Shown here: piece by piece, positions 34,650 to 43,640 of the stretch
Layout: every line of letters starts with the position of its first letter
Position numbering within the stretch: position 1 is the first letter of the stretch
From: Uloborus plumipes
Lineage: Eukaryota > Arthropoda > Arachnida > Araneae > Uloboridae
Direction: 5' to 3'
NCBI GenBank assembly: GCA_038373865.1
Contig: JAXGGA010002276.1
Span: 62,001 to 126,000 of the forward strand
DNA length: 64,000 bases
The notes under the pieces: generated by a model
What the model was told of the DNA's origin: nothing
Databases searched by the model: none
Seen by the model: the letters and a program-made list of their open reading frames with translations, nothing else
Translations under genes and position numbers: made by a program

Positions 34650-34942
34650 TTTTCGCCCATTGTCCCCATTGTCATTCCTTCGGAAGCAGAAAGTAAAAGT
34701 CACTATTGCGCAATCCTATCTCTTTCTCTTTCGAAAAGCGTCAATCGCCGTGTCGGCGAGTTTGCTGAAGCTTTCCTCACTACTTGAAAGGCGCGAAGCG
34801 CCCGTGCAGTCTCTCAAAGATTCGAAGGACTTTTTGATGCAGGAAAAAAATAAAAGGCGCGAAGCGGCGAGTAGTTTGTCGAAACTTTCCTCACTACTTT
34901 AGAGGCTCGAAGCGGCCGTGCAACACCGGGACACGTAGCTAG
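34650..34942 (+). mobile_element. Helitron-like 3' end with internal direct repeat
   Basis: Ends ...CGTAGCTAG followed by T, with GC-rich potentially pairing sequence (GGCCGTGCAACACCGGG) just upstream. CTAG next to T is the Helitron 3' signature. Inside, two direct repeats share TTTCCTCACTACTT, GGC(G/T)CGAAGCG and CCGTGCA (about 34760-34812 and 34868-34925). The TC 5' end was not found, so the start is arbitrary. The 80-codon frame is a shadow of the repeat. Confidence 0.5.
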
Positions 34943-34993
34943 TATAATTTTAAAAAACGCAAATTTGCATGCCGTGAGCGGGCTGCTGTAACA

Positions 34994-35567
34994 GGACCAT
35001 TCCACCGTCACGTGCGGGACAATCAGACTATAATTTCACCAACATTTTGCAAAAGATCCTAATATTTTAACCAAACAGGAGTAAAAATATTTTTCTAAGT
35101 TTACATTTGATACAGAGATGCTCTTGATACAGTAATACTATTAGCAAATATTTCTGTTTATTAAAATTTAGTTTATTTGTATGCGGCACGAGCTCGACAT
35201 CCAAAGTCAATTTCCTGTTACGGGCTTTATGAATGAGTTAATTTTTTGCTTTATTAATTTAGCAATGGTAAAATAAATTGTAGATTTTGAAAGCTGAGTT
35301 TACAAACATATTTCATTTGTTGAGAAATAATGATTTAAACCGTTAAAAAATGACGTATATAACAATTGCACCAAGAAGTAGTCATTTTGTCCCGCACGTG
35401 ACGGTTCATATACTTTAAAAGGAATAGGTAATGAAGGACATTTTTTGAAAGAAATCCCGTGTGTGATTTCCTCAGCAACTAATTGTGTTCATTACTTTAT
35501 TACATTAATTTTTTAATGCAATATATATGAAGCGGGACAAAATGACTGTTTTCCGAGGAATGGCCCC
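34994..35567. mobile_element. Putative DNA transposon with GG(G/A)CCATTCC ends and CACGTGCGGGAC motifs
   Basis: Left end GGACCATTCCACCGTCACGT, right end GGAATGGCCC. The word CCGTCACGTGCGGGAC at 35005-35020 recurs inverted near 35390-35406 (GTCCCGCACGTGACGG), and GCGGGACAAAATGAC lies near the right end. No transposase. Terminal words are like those at 53419-55801, suggesting a related family. Confidence 0.5.
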
Positions 35568-35939
35568 CGAATGTTTCCTTCTTCCGTGACAAATATAGGT
35601 TTTGTTCAGTCCGAGATCGTTATGGAAGCTATGGCCTGCAGAAAAAAATATGTTAGACACAGGCCCGACTTCTGCTACATGCCGCCCCTAAGAAGAATTG
35701 AAATCTACCGCCCCCTCCCCCAAAGAAGAAATGCAATTTCTTGACTCGAAAAATGCAACTGAAGCCTCTAAAAAAGTAGCATTATCAAAATTTAAATTGT
35801 CCACCTTCTGAGGAAATAATGACGTTTCACATTATTTAACTTTGGCTTTTTTTTATTATGCCCGTAGACTTGTTACGGTTCTATTGTAGAAACGATTCAC
35901 ATGACTCCAATTTAAATAATATTTACAGTATGTATAGTA

Positions 35940-38324
35940 GGGTGTATCGAAAAAAACTTTTTTTCGAAATTCAATTTACTAAGTTGATAAAAAGTTGCCC
36001 CTACCTACCCACATATTCCACAAAAAATTTCAGTCTAATCAGAAATTGTTTAGGTGTTCCGCACGAGGCCTAAAGTTCGTGAATTTCTCCAAAAATATGA
36101 TTTTTTTCTAATTTTTTTTAAATATTAAGAATAAATGTTAAAAATAATTCAAGTTGAAAAATGTACACAACAAAGTCGGAGAACAAAATTGAGTTTGAAA
36201 AAAAGGATATTAAACAACATTTAAATCTTCCACATTTATTCTAAACTTACGTAATTTTCACCAAAATTAGCATTTTACAAGGCCCTGCGGCTTGGTTAGA
36301 AACTTGTTTATGAATGTGGAATCTAACTGAATTAATACTTGAAACTTGGATTCATCTGTGATTTATGTGGAGTAAAAAGTAAAATATTATAAACTATAAA
36401 CAAAATCTAAGCCCCTCGTCACCCAGTGCCCGCGTTCTATCGGGGCACCGTGATGGCAAACGAAATAGAGCTCCGCTAGCATAGCTGCATTAGAATTGCA
36501 GAAGAACATATATCTTTGGTTGAGGAAACAGACTCTAAATATTTCGGACATGGTGCTCCAGTAAATGGCCCAGGGAAAGAAATTGTAGCTTCAGTTTCAC
36601 GATTTATAGAAAAAAAAGTTCTATTGATAAAGAACATAAGCTATCGGTTGTGATGGCACATCAGTTAATACTGGAAAATCAAATGGTGCTATTCGACTTT
36701 CAGAAAAGTCCTTAGAACCCTCACTACAAGCCGTGGTATGTTTTCTTCATTTAATGCATTACCACTTAGAAACGGTGGCTCTTGATAGACTGACTACTGG
36801 ACAAAATTCTTTTAGTTGACCTATTGGAGAACTCTAACAATATTGCTAAGATCTACCAGTCATGAACTTTGAGAAAATAGAACGCGTTTTACCAGAAGTT
36901 GATGTCAAAGAATTGAGTCAAAAATACTTATGGGATGTGTCAAAAGCTGTAATGTCTGGCAAATGTTCTCAAAATTTAGCAGAAAGGAACCCTGCAAGCT
37001 TTTCCCATGCATGGTGGCTCACGATGGCAAAGTTTTGAGGCTATACATCGCAACTAGTGATTCAAGTTCATAGTTAAATAAACTAGCAGAATTTATAATA
37101 AAGGTTTATGCTCTCTGCTTTTTTACAATCGAATCTCAGCATAAAATTATTCAGGCATATAAGCATTTTTTAAAGATCATAGACTGCAGCAAGTATTTGG
37201 ATACAAATCTCCAAAATGTTATCCATTCCACATTGTAAAGAAGCCATCTTGCATGGGAAAAGCTTGCAGGGTTCCTTTCTGCTAAATTTTAAGAGCATTT
37301 GCCAGACATTACAGCTTTTGACACATCCCATAAGTATTTTTGACTCAATTCTTTGACATCAACTTCTGGTAAAACGCGTTCTATTTTCTTAAAGTTCATG
37401 ACTGGTAGATCTTAGCAATATTGTTAGAGTTCTCCAATAGGCCAACTAAAAGAATTTTGTCCAGTAGTCGGTCTATCAAGAGCCACCGTTAACTTTCTAA
37501 GTGGTAATGCATTAAATGAAGAAAACATACCACGGCTTGTAGTGAGGGTTCTAAAGACTTTTCTGGAAGTCGAATAGCATCATTTGATTTTCCAGTATTA
37601 ACTGATGTGCCATCACAACCGATAGCTTATGTTCTTTATCAATAGTACTTTTTTTTCCATAAATCGTGAAACTGAAGCTACAATTTCTTTTCCTGGGTCA
37701 TTTACTGGAGCACCATGTCCGAAATATTTAGAGTGTTTCCTCAACCAAAGATATATGTTCTTCTGCAATTCTAATGCAGCTATGCTAGCGGAGCTCTATT
37801 TCGTTTGCCATCACGGGGGCCCCGATAGAACGCGGGCACGGTGTGACGAGGGGCTTAGATTTTGTTTATAGTTTATATTATTTTACTTTTTACTCCACAT
37901 AAATCACAGATGAATCCCAGTTTCAAGTGTTAATTCAGTTATATTCCACATTCATAAACAAGTTTCTAACCAAGCCGCAGGGCCTTGTAAAATGCTAATT
38001 TTGGTGAAAATTACGTAAGTTTAGAATAAATGTGGAAGATTTAAATGTTGTTTAATATCCTTTTTTTCAAACTCAATTTTGTCCTCCGACTTTGTTGTGC
38101 ACATTTTTCAACTTCAATTATTTTTAACATTTATTCTTAGTATTTAAAAAAAATTAGAAAAAATCATATTTTTGAAGAAATTCACGAACTTCAGGCCTCG
38201 TGCGGAACACCTAAACAATTTCTGATTAGACTGAAATTTTTTGTGAAATATGTGGGTAGGTAGGGGCAACTTTTTATCAACTTAGTAAAGTGAATTTCGA
38301 AAAAAAGTTTTTTTCGATACACCC
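35940..38324. mobile_element. 2.4-kb palindromic GGGTG-ended TA element
   Basis: TA at 35938-35939 and 38325-38326; ends GGGTGTATCGAAAAAAACTT and inverse. The left arm (35940-37009) and right arm (37252-38324) are about 1070 bp each and nearly identical, with a 242-bp single-copy spacer. Copy C of the host repeat shows the empty site. The arms contain a protein-coding relic (separate entry). The small differences between the arms imply a fairly recent inversion-duplication or gene conversion. Confidence 0.9.
36530..37251 (+). pseudogene. Decayed fragment of an unnamed repeat-associated protein (CDGTSVNTG family)
   Basis: Across several frames the plus strand gives YFGHGAPVNGPGKEIVASVS, then IGCDGTSVNTGKSNGAIRL (36643-36700), SLEPSLQAVVCFLHLMHYHL, TTGQNSF, PIGEL, then in the spacer FSHAWWLT, LYIATSDSS and AEFIIKVYA. 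The order fits a protein family I recall from many arthropod assemblies, with blocks like 'GCDGT.VNTG', 'PLQW.VC.LH.NELPLRHL' and 'HSRWLTTANR'. I cannot name its function and only suspect a transposon origin. At least four stops or frameshifts are present. Most of it is repeated inverted in the right arm (37620-37252); the C-terminal part exists only in the spacer. Confidence 0.6.
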
Positions 38325-38765
38325 TAATGTATAGTATACGCATTTGTACAATTAATAAATTATTACCATTTTCTCTGAGCCCTGTACACTGTTAAAACTA
38401 AGGGTGACGCAGGGGTGCCAATAAGAAAGCTGGGGTAAAAGCCAGGTGCCATGGGGTGCCATAGCGAATTTTAAATGCTCTTTCCGTCCCAAAAGGCCTC
38501 TCAGAGGGTGCTTACAGCTTACTCTGTAGCGCCATCGGCACCCTTTAGGCTTGTGCATGCTCAGTGAGACATCTCGCAGTACCAAAAGTCTGTTTAATAG
38601 CCTGCGCCTGCGTATTGCGACTCCGAGGTCTCATCATCATCATCAACCATTTGAATGGCGGACATCTTGTTTACGTCGACAAGACAGAATTCTCGGTGCA
38701 GTGTTTTCACAGTCTTGGATTTCACCTTGACTTTATTACAAAAATTGATTAATTCTTCATTTTAA

Positions 38766-39747
38766 CACGGGAGAGCTCGCGCCATGTTTTGTCACACGAG
38801 CGCTCGCGCGGGGTCGAAAACGACCCCAATGTGTTGTTCTTCGTTTCTTTTCCTCTTTTTCATGACTTCTTTATTTTACTTTATTCATTTATGTTTTTTC
38901 ACTAACAGAGACTTCTACAGTGATCAGTTTTTGATTTGAATTGCATAAAGAAAGTGCTTTATGAACTATTACGAAAATGCTCCATCTCTCAAACACATCA
39001 GTAACATTTTTTGCGTTTCCCTTTGGTGCAGGCAGAAAAATACTTATATTTCGAACTGGAGTACAAACATTAGCTCAAAATTTATTTCTTTGCCAAATAG
39101 TTTCTTTATCTCTTCCAATAAAGATGTCATCTGTATCAGGATTATCAGAATTTTCGCTAAAAGAAAATTTGCTTTTACTGTCAAAATCACTTAGGTTTTT
39201 TTTTTTTTTTATTGCTAAAGCTTCATCATCTGAAATGACACATATTCATCACTTTCTCCATCGGCTAGTAATTAGCTAAAATGCTTCATCCCTTGCTCAT
39301 ATGGAATCGGCATCTTTTCTTTGTTATAAGTAGTGCAAAAGCAATTGAAAAATATGAATTTTGCAAGGACAGAACTACACAATCATTGTGAATGACACGC
39401 TTGTTAACTGAAAATCATGGCTAGAAGAAGGATTGCTGAAAACTACTTCCTTTTCACAAAATGTTTCAAAATTCTTTGGATGGAACCGACTCCAAACACC
39501 TGTTCCGTTCCGAGAACTTTACTGACGTCAGTACTCGCCTGTGGTCGTAAGAGACTCCAATCGCAAGAACCCCCCTAGTTTACAAGAATTAAAAGGTTTA
39601 AAGAAAGTTCCAATCACACCCACCTATCAATCAAGGACACAATGGCAGCTACCCAAAAGATGGTTTCCTTATCTGTCCATGAAATTCCAAGAAATGGAAA
39701 CAAAAAAGGGCTGGGGTCGTTTCCGACCCCGCGCGAGCTCTCGCGTG
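38766..39747 (-). mobile_element. piggyBac derivative with CACGNGAGAGCTCGCGC ends
   Basis: TTAA at 38762-38765 and 39748-39751. Ends CACGGGAGAGCTCGCGCC and GCGCGAGCTCTCGCGTG are inverted repeats. An 18-bp palindrome GGGGTCGAAAACGACCCC lies inside the left end and GGGGTCGTTTCCGACCCC inside the right. A transposase N-terminal relic lies between. At 982 bp it has lost the catalytic region and is non-autonomous. Confidence 0.85.
38950..39250 (-). pseudogene. piggyBac transposase N-terminal fragment
   Basis: Minus-strand translation gives an acidic stretch (SDDEAL; then NSDNPDTDDIFIGRDKETIW) followed by VRNISIFLPAPKGNAK and VTDVFERWSIF. This matches the start of piggyBac transposases: acidic N terminus, a 'D...W' motif, a 'PG' motif and an 'E.W..F' block. 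There is one stop after the IW region and a frame change within the acidic part. The DDD catalytic domain is absent. It belongs to a different family from the transposase at 5180-5870, as the termini differ. Confidence 0.65.
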
Positions 39748-40643
39748 TTAATCTTCGAATTCACAAGTAAGTACATGCATTCAATCATAGTTCTAAGATT
39801 TTCCAGCATATTTACAAAGTGTTCTAACGGAAATTTATCTCTGTGTAGCGATTCTCTTTTGCCGCGTGGGTACAGCCAACAAGCAGCAGAACGCGAAGGA
39901 AAGGGAAAAAAAATTCTGCCCGACTCTTTCTTTCTGTCTTATTTGTTTTTATCATAAGTACATGTATATACTATTTTAATGCCATGATTTGCATTTCGTC
40001 CTTTCGCTAATATCTTTCGTTGGCGCTTTTGATAACAAATGATGAGTTCGTTATTGCCAGAGCTTACTTTCTTTTTGTTCCATCACTGGAAATGATTAAA
40101 TCCTTAAAATATATTTTGATTTTTAATCCGTCGAGAAACTTGACGTTTAACAAACACTGCTTTTCAAATACCTCTATCTTTTATTCTATAAAGATATTTA
40201 AATGTCGAACTATGCACACGCATTAATATGTTACTCTTGATTAAAATTTTAGAAGTTAATGAAGCGATGCAATTTTTTATTCATAATAGAATAATACAAC
40301 TGAATATTTTTGATAGTTTTTGAAAGGGATCCATAAAATACCTTCCCTCTTCATTTTCGGTACAGATAATGCTGTAGTAAATGTCAATAGCATTTTAAAA
40401 CTACTGAGTTGAATTCGAGTCATGAATTCTTTTAAAATATGTTGGAAAGTCTGAACTGTGAGAAAATGCCTTAAATTACAAGTTTCGATCATTTTCAAAT
40501 CGGAATTCAAGGTGAAAATGTACCAAGACTTCGTGAATAAAAACAATAAATAAAAGTAAACACAATTGAAAAACAAAAACGCACACAGCACAGGGGGGAT
40601 CTGCAATAGTGAACAGTGACCCAAGTAGCACACTTCGTTTTTA

Positions 40644-41710
40644 CTTTCTTCTATATCTAATATATAGAAGAAAGTATTGGTTTCGTGAAAATTTTCGAAA
40701 GTCGAATTTTGACGGATTTGCACGTTTTGAGGTGCGCTGAGTCCATTTCTACCATTTTTGGAAAATGTCTGTCTGTGTGTCTGTCTGTGTGTGAGTCTAT
40801 GTGTGTGACCAGTTTTTGTGGCCGCGCTAGAGCAAAAACTACTGCATGAAATCGAACAAAAATTTTTGCACATATGTACCACCATGTGAACTGGTGCACC
40901 TGACTTTGTTTAGCGAATTCCTCCAAGGGGGGTGGAGCAATCGCACGTGTTCTGCGCGTGGGTGATTGCTATATCTCAGGAAGTAACCGGCGGAATCAAA
41001 CAAAAATTCGTCCATAGGTAGACCCTACTAAGTACAGGTGCTGATTCAATTTGCGTGTCAATATCTCGAAGGGGGGTGGAGCAATCGCACGTGTTCTGCG
41101 CGGGGGTGATTGCTATATCTCAGAAAGTAACAGGCGGAATCAAACGAAAATTGTCCATAGGTAGACCCTATTGAGTACAAGTGCTGATTCAATTTGTGTG
41201 TCAATATCTCAAAGGGGGGTGGAGCAATCAAAAGTGCTTATTTTGTCATTGCACCTACTGTATCTCGAGAAATATTTCTGAGATTTGAATAAAATTTGGA
41301 ATAACACTAACCCAATATGGAAGCAAGCATTGATTAAATTTTGGCGCCAATCGCCCCAGGGGAAGGGTGGGGTGATTTTTGCGCTGAGTCAACAATGCGA
41401 AAAATTAATTCATTAAAAAATCGCTTTCACGCTATTTAACTATCAAAACAGCTGTAAACTTTCAATGATTTGAAATTTTTAACTGTTGCCAATTTGTTTT
41501 TACTAACAAATAAAATGTTTGCAATTAATCTAAACAAGGCTTTTGCAATGATTTCCAATTTCGCTCATTGATTCTGCATTTGCAGGGTTATTACGATAAT
41601 TGGGAAATTGGAGCTGTCTCCAATTATTCGGGCGAGTACGTATTTTATTTTGTAACTGGAATTCATAAGATAGATATAGAAGAAAGTTTCGTGACGGCCA
41701 CGACAGCTAG
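40644..41710 (+). mobile_element. Helitron-like insert ending in CTAG
   Basis: The right edge reads TTCGTGACGGCCACGACAGCTAG next to host T in the split MITE; TCGTG/CACGA can form a hairpin 4-5 bases before CTAG, consistent with a non-autonomous Helitron. The left edge starts around TCTTCTATATCTAATATATA, but the exact TC start is uncertain. Inside are a TGTCTGTCTGTGTG tract (40767-40808) and a tandem array. Open frames of 89 and 202 codons on the minus strand overlap the array and have no recognised domain. Confidence 0.55.
40926..41245 (+). repeat. Tandem array, ~143-bp unit, about 2.3 copies
   Basis: Each unit begins AAGGGGGGTGGAGCAATC, continues with CACGTGTTCTGCGCG, GTGATTGCTATATCTCAG and CCATAGGTAGACCCTA, and ends GTCAATATCTC. 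Units start near 40925, 41068 and 41212; the third is partial and more diverged. Confidence 0.8.
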
Positions 41711-42247
41711 TTTAAAGGTTGTAAAATGGTTATTAATGTTAAAACAACCGCTTAAAAACGTTTATAAAACGTTTAAAGGTTATTTGTGCTACCTGGGGAG
41801 GGTGCCATTATGTGCTCCTATACGGTTCCATCTTTCACCCGCACTGCTTGTTGAATTGAGGATGCCAGTTTTTCACCCAAGTCAAGGGTGAAATCTCGGC
41901 TCTCTACTGGGTGCTAGAAGCGTTTCACCCCGGAAAGTGCCAATCGCAACCAGTAGTTTTAACAGTGTATAGTTTTACAAAATTTGTTCTCCTTCATTGT
42001 CTACAATCTTAAAACAGTTTCTTATAATGACAACGCATATGAATTGTTATAAAATGTTTTAAACATGAGTTAGACCTAAAGTCGAAATACTATGATATAA
42101 CATGGGTAAAGGAAATAAGCAGTAACCGAAGACTTGTGTGTGTGTGTTTTGAGTGCTTAGAATGGTTTACTTCATCTTTACTTTCAGAATAAACTGCCTT
42201 CTTTGAGTTGTTTCAATATTCGCCGCATTTCGCCCCAAAATACATTT

Positions 42248-42261
42248 TGATAAAAAACGAT

Positions 42262-42301
<40 letters not shown>

Positions 42302-42395
42302 ACCCCACTAGTCACCACCGTACCTACCCTGATGAGGGTTTAACCGGATGTGGTGACTGGAGAGGAATTGATATAAAACGATAACATTATGGACA
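42248..42395 (-). mobile_element. Short retroposon with (AAAT)n tail and hairpin
   Basis: Inserted in copy A of the host repeat and flanked by similar GATA(A/T)AAAACGAT words that look like a 10-12 bp target duplication (about 42251-42262 and 42370-42382). Read on the minus strand it has about 75 bp with an 11-bp hairpin (CCAGTCACCAC / GTGGTGACTAG) and CCGGTTAAACCCTC, then an (AAAT)n tail about 42 bp long. Variable-length duplication plus tail indicates target-primed retroposition, either a short SINE or a 5'-truncated LINE end. Confidence 0.65.
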
Positions 42396-43125
42396 ACTTA
42401 TATTTATTCTTTTGCGTTATTTTGATGAAAATCTTTTTTGCAATCTAATATTTAGCTTTGTTAGTTAGCACCTAAAAAAAAAGTAAACTCAGTGTTGCTC
42501 GCCTATGGGGACGGGGCATATCCTACTGTGCTCATCTTGGTTTACGTGACCGAGAGTTCTGGCTTGTAAGGCACATGTTCCGGTTCGGAAGTCAGCCAAA
42601 CGCGAAACCCCAGGATTTAATCCCCAAGCACCGTTGTTGTCATACAGTTAAATCATCGCTGAGCAATGAACTTCAATGTTTAGCGCAATGTGACCATTCA
42701 TCATAGCTGTTATATTTGTTTATAATATTATCTTTATCCTGTTAATTTATGAATCTATGTTTTGAAGAATTTCTTCTACCTCCATACATTCACTAACGTG
42801 AGTCTCTTACCACTCCTAGCTTTCTCATGGCATTTTATTTCAAAATGTTTCCTGAAATGCTTTCATTCCAAAATGTCCGCTTTTGAGAACTGCCCATTCT
42901 AAAAATATGTATCACGTTTTAAAAACTTTTTTATTCTTCGGTTTTGAATTAAGCATATTTAATTTATTTAGAACCATTCAGATGTTTTCCCTCGTTACTC
43001 ATATTTTTCTTTGTTTGCCTCCGAGACTCAATATTAACAGAAAACAATTTTTAAATACGCTAATAATGTGTAAAAAGGAAAATACGCGTCAATCACTCAA
43101 GAAACTATAATTGAATAACTCTTAA

Positions 43126-43492
43126 CCCATTAATGCCTAGCGTCCCTTTTTAGGGACGGTCTAAAAAGTATCTGAATTGACCAAAAATGAACAATTCAAC
43201 CAAATAATAGTGTTCAATTCTGTACCTCAGAACCAGACTAACGTAAGTCCATTTTCGTCATTTTTCAGTAGTGTGGAAAAACGATGTATTCGACAATCGT
43301 TTTCCCCTCTACCGAAAAATTACAAAAATGGACTTACGTTAGTCTGGTTCTGAGGTACAGAATTATTACTTTATTATTCTTTCAATTCATTACTAACAGA
43401 TTGCAGCACATAACTATTGTAAAACGTGTTCTGTAGCCGTGTAACCAGTACACAAAATATATTTGAAAAAAAAAATGTCAGGCATTAATGGG
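43126..43492. mobile_element. piggyBac-derived MITE (CCCATTAATGCC family) with nested insertion
   Basis: TTAA at 43122-43125 and 43493-43496. Ends CCCATTAATGCC / GGCATTAATGGG are the same as in the 4889-10364 piggyBac. The left ~190 bp match that element's right end and the right ~55 bp match its left end, so it is an internal-deletion derivative in inverse orientation. The palindrome GTCCCTTTTTAGGGAC lies 19-20 bp from the end. A 141-bp palindromic MITE is nested inside. Confidence 0.92.
43220..43360. mobile_element. 141-bp palindromic MITE with AATT duplication
   Basis: Ends CTGTACCTCAGAACCAGACT and exact inverse; arms of about 35 bp are perfect (through AACGTAAGTCCAT). Flanking AATT at 43216-43219 and 43361-43364 is a 4-bp target duplication. 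The parent piggyBac copy (about 10250-10260, reverse strand) retains the empty site, which confirms the boundaries. Confidence 0.9.
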
Positions 43493-43640
43493 TTAAGTAT
43501 GAAATTAAAAACTCCAGTCTTGCTGCGACTTCTCTTCATACGCAATGACACTTTTGCTTTTCTACAATCGAGGCTTGCTTTTCGTCTTCACAATTACACG
43601 TGTGAAACATATTTCATTTTCGTAACATGTGTGAAAGTAA

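Larger units (their letters stand above)
40620..41797. mobile_element. CCCARGTAGCAC MITE split by a Helitron-like insert
   Basis: The outer parts CCCAAGTAGCACACTTCG (left) and GTTTATAAAACG...GTGCTACCTGGG (right) are the two halves of the same 97-bp MITE that is intact at 46062-46158. The halves are separated by about 1.07 kb at 40644-41710. The flanking duplication is not clean here. Confidence 0.7.
38387..41967. mobile_element. CACTG-ended TA-flanked element, heavily invaded
   Basis: TA at 38385-38386 and 41968-41969; ends CACTGTTAAAACTA and TAGTTTTAACAGTG. GGGTGAC and GGGGTGCC words occur inside the left end, and inverse-like TTTCACCC words inside the right. Copy C of the host repeat is uninterrupted here. 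Without the two nested insertions (38766-39747 and 40620-41797) the element would be about 1.4 kb. No transposase seen; the TA duplication suggests Tc1/mariner. Confidence 0.8.

Noticed and set aside
36530..37251. Intact gene in the 2.4-kb palindrome
   Set aside because: The conserved blocks lie in different frames with several stops; only a relic can be supported.
40277..40885. 202-codon open frame on the minus strand
   Set aside because: The longest frame in the window, but it spans a MITE/Helitron-like junction and the TGTCTG tract, has low-complexity HTHR runs and no recognisable domain.
42300..42360. Possible hammerhead ribozyme (CTGATGAG followed by a small stem)
   Set aside because: The GAAA core strand after stem II is absent (GGATG instead), and the strong pairing is a simple outer hairpin.
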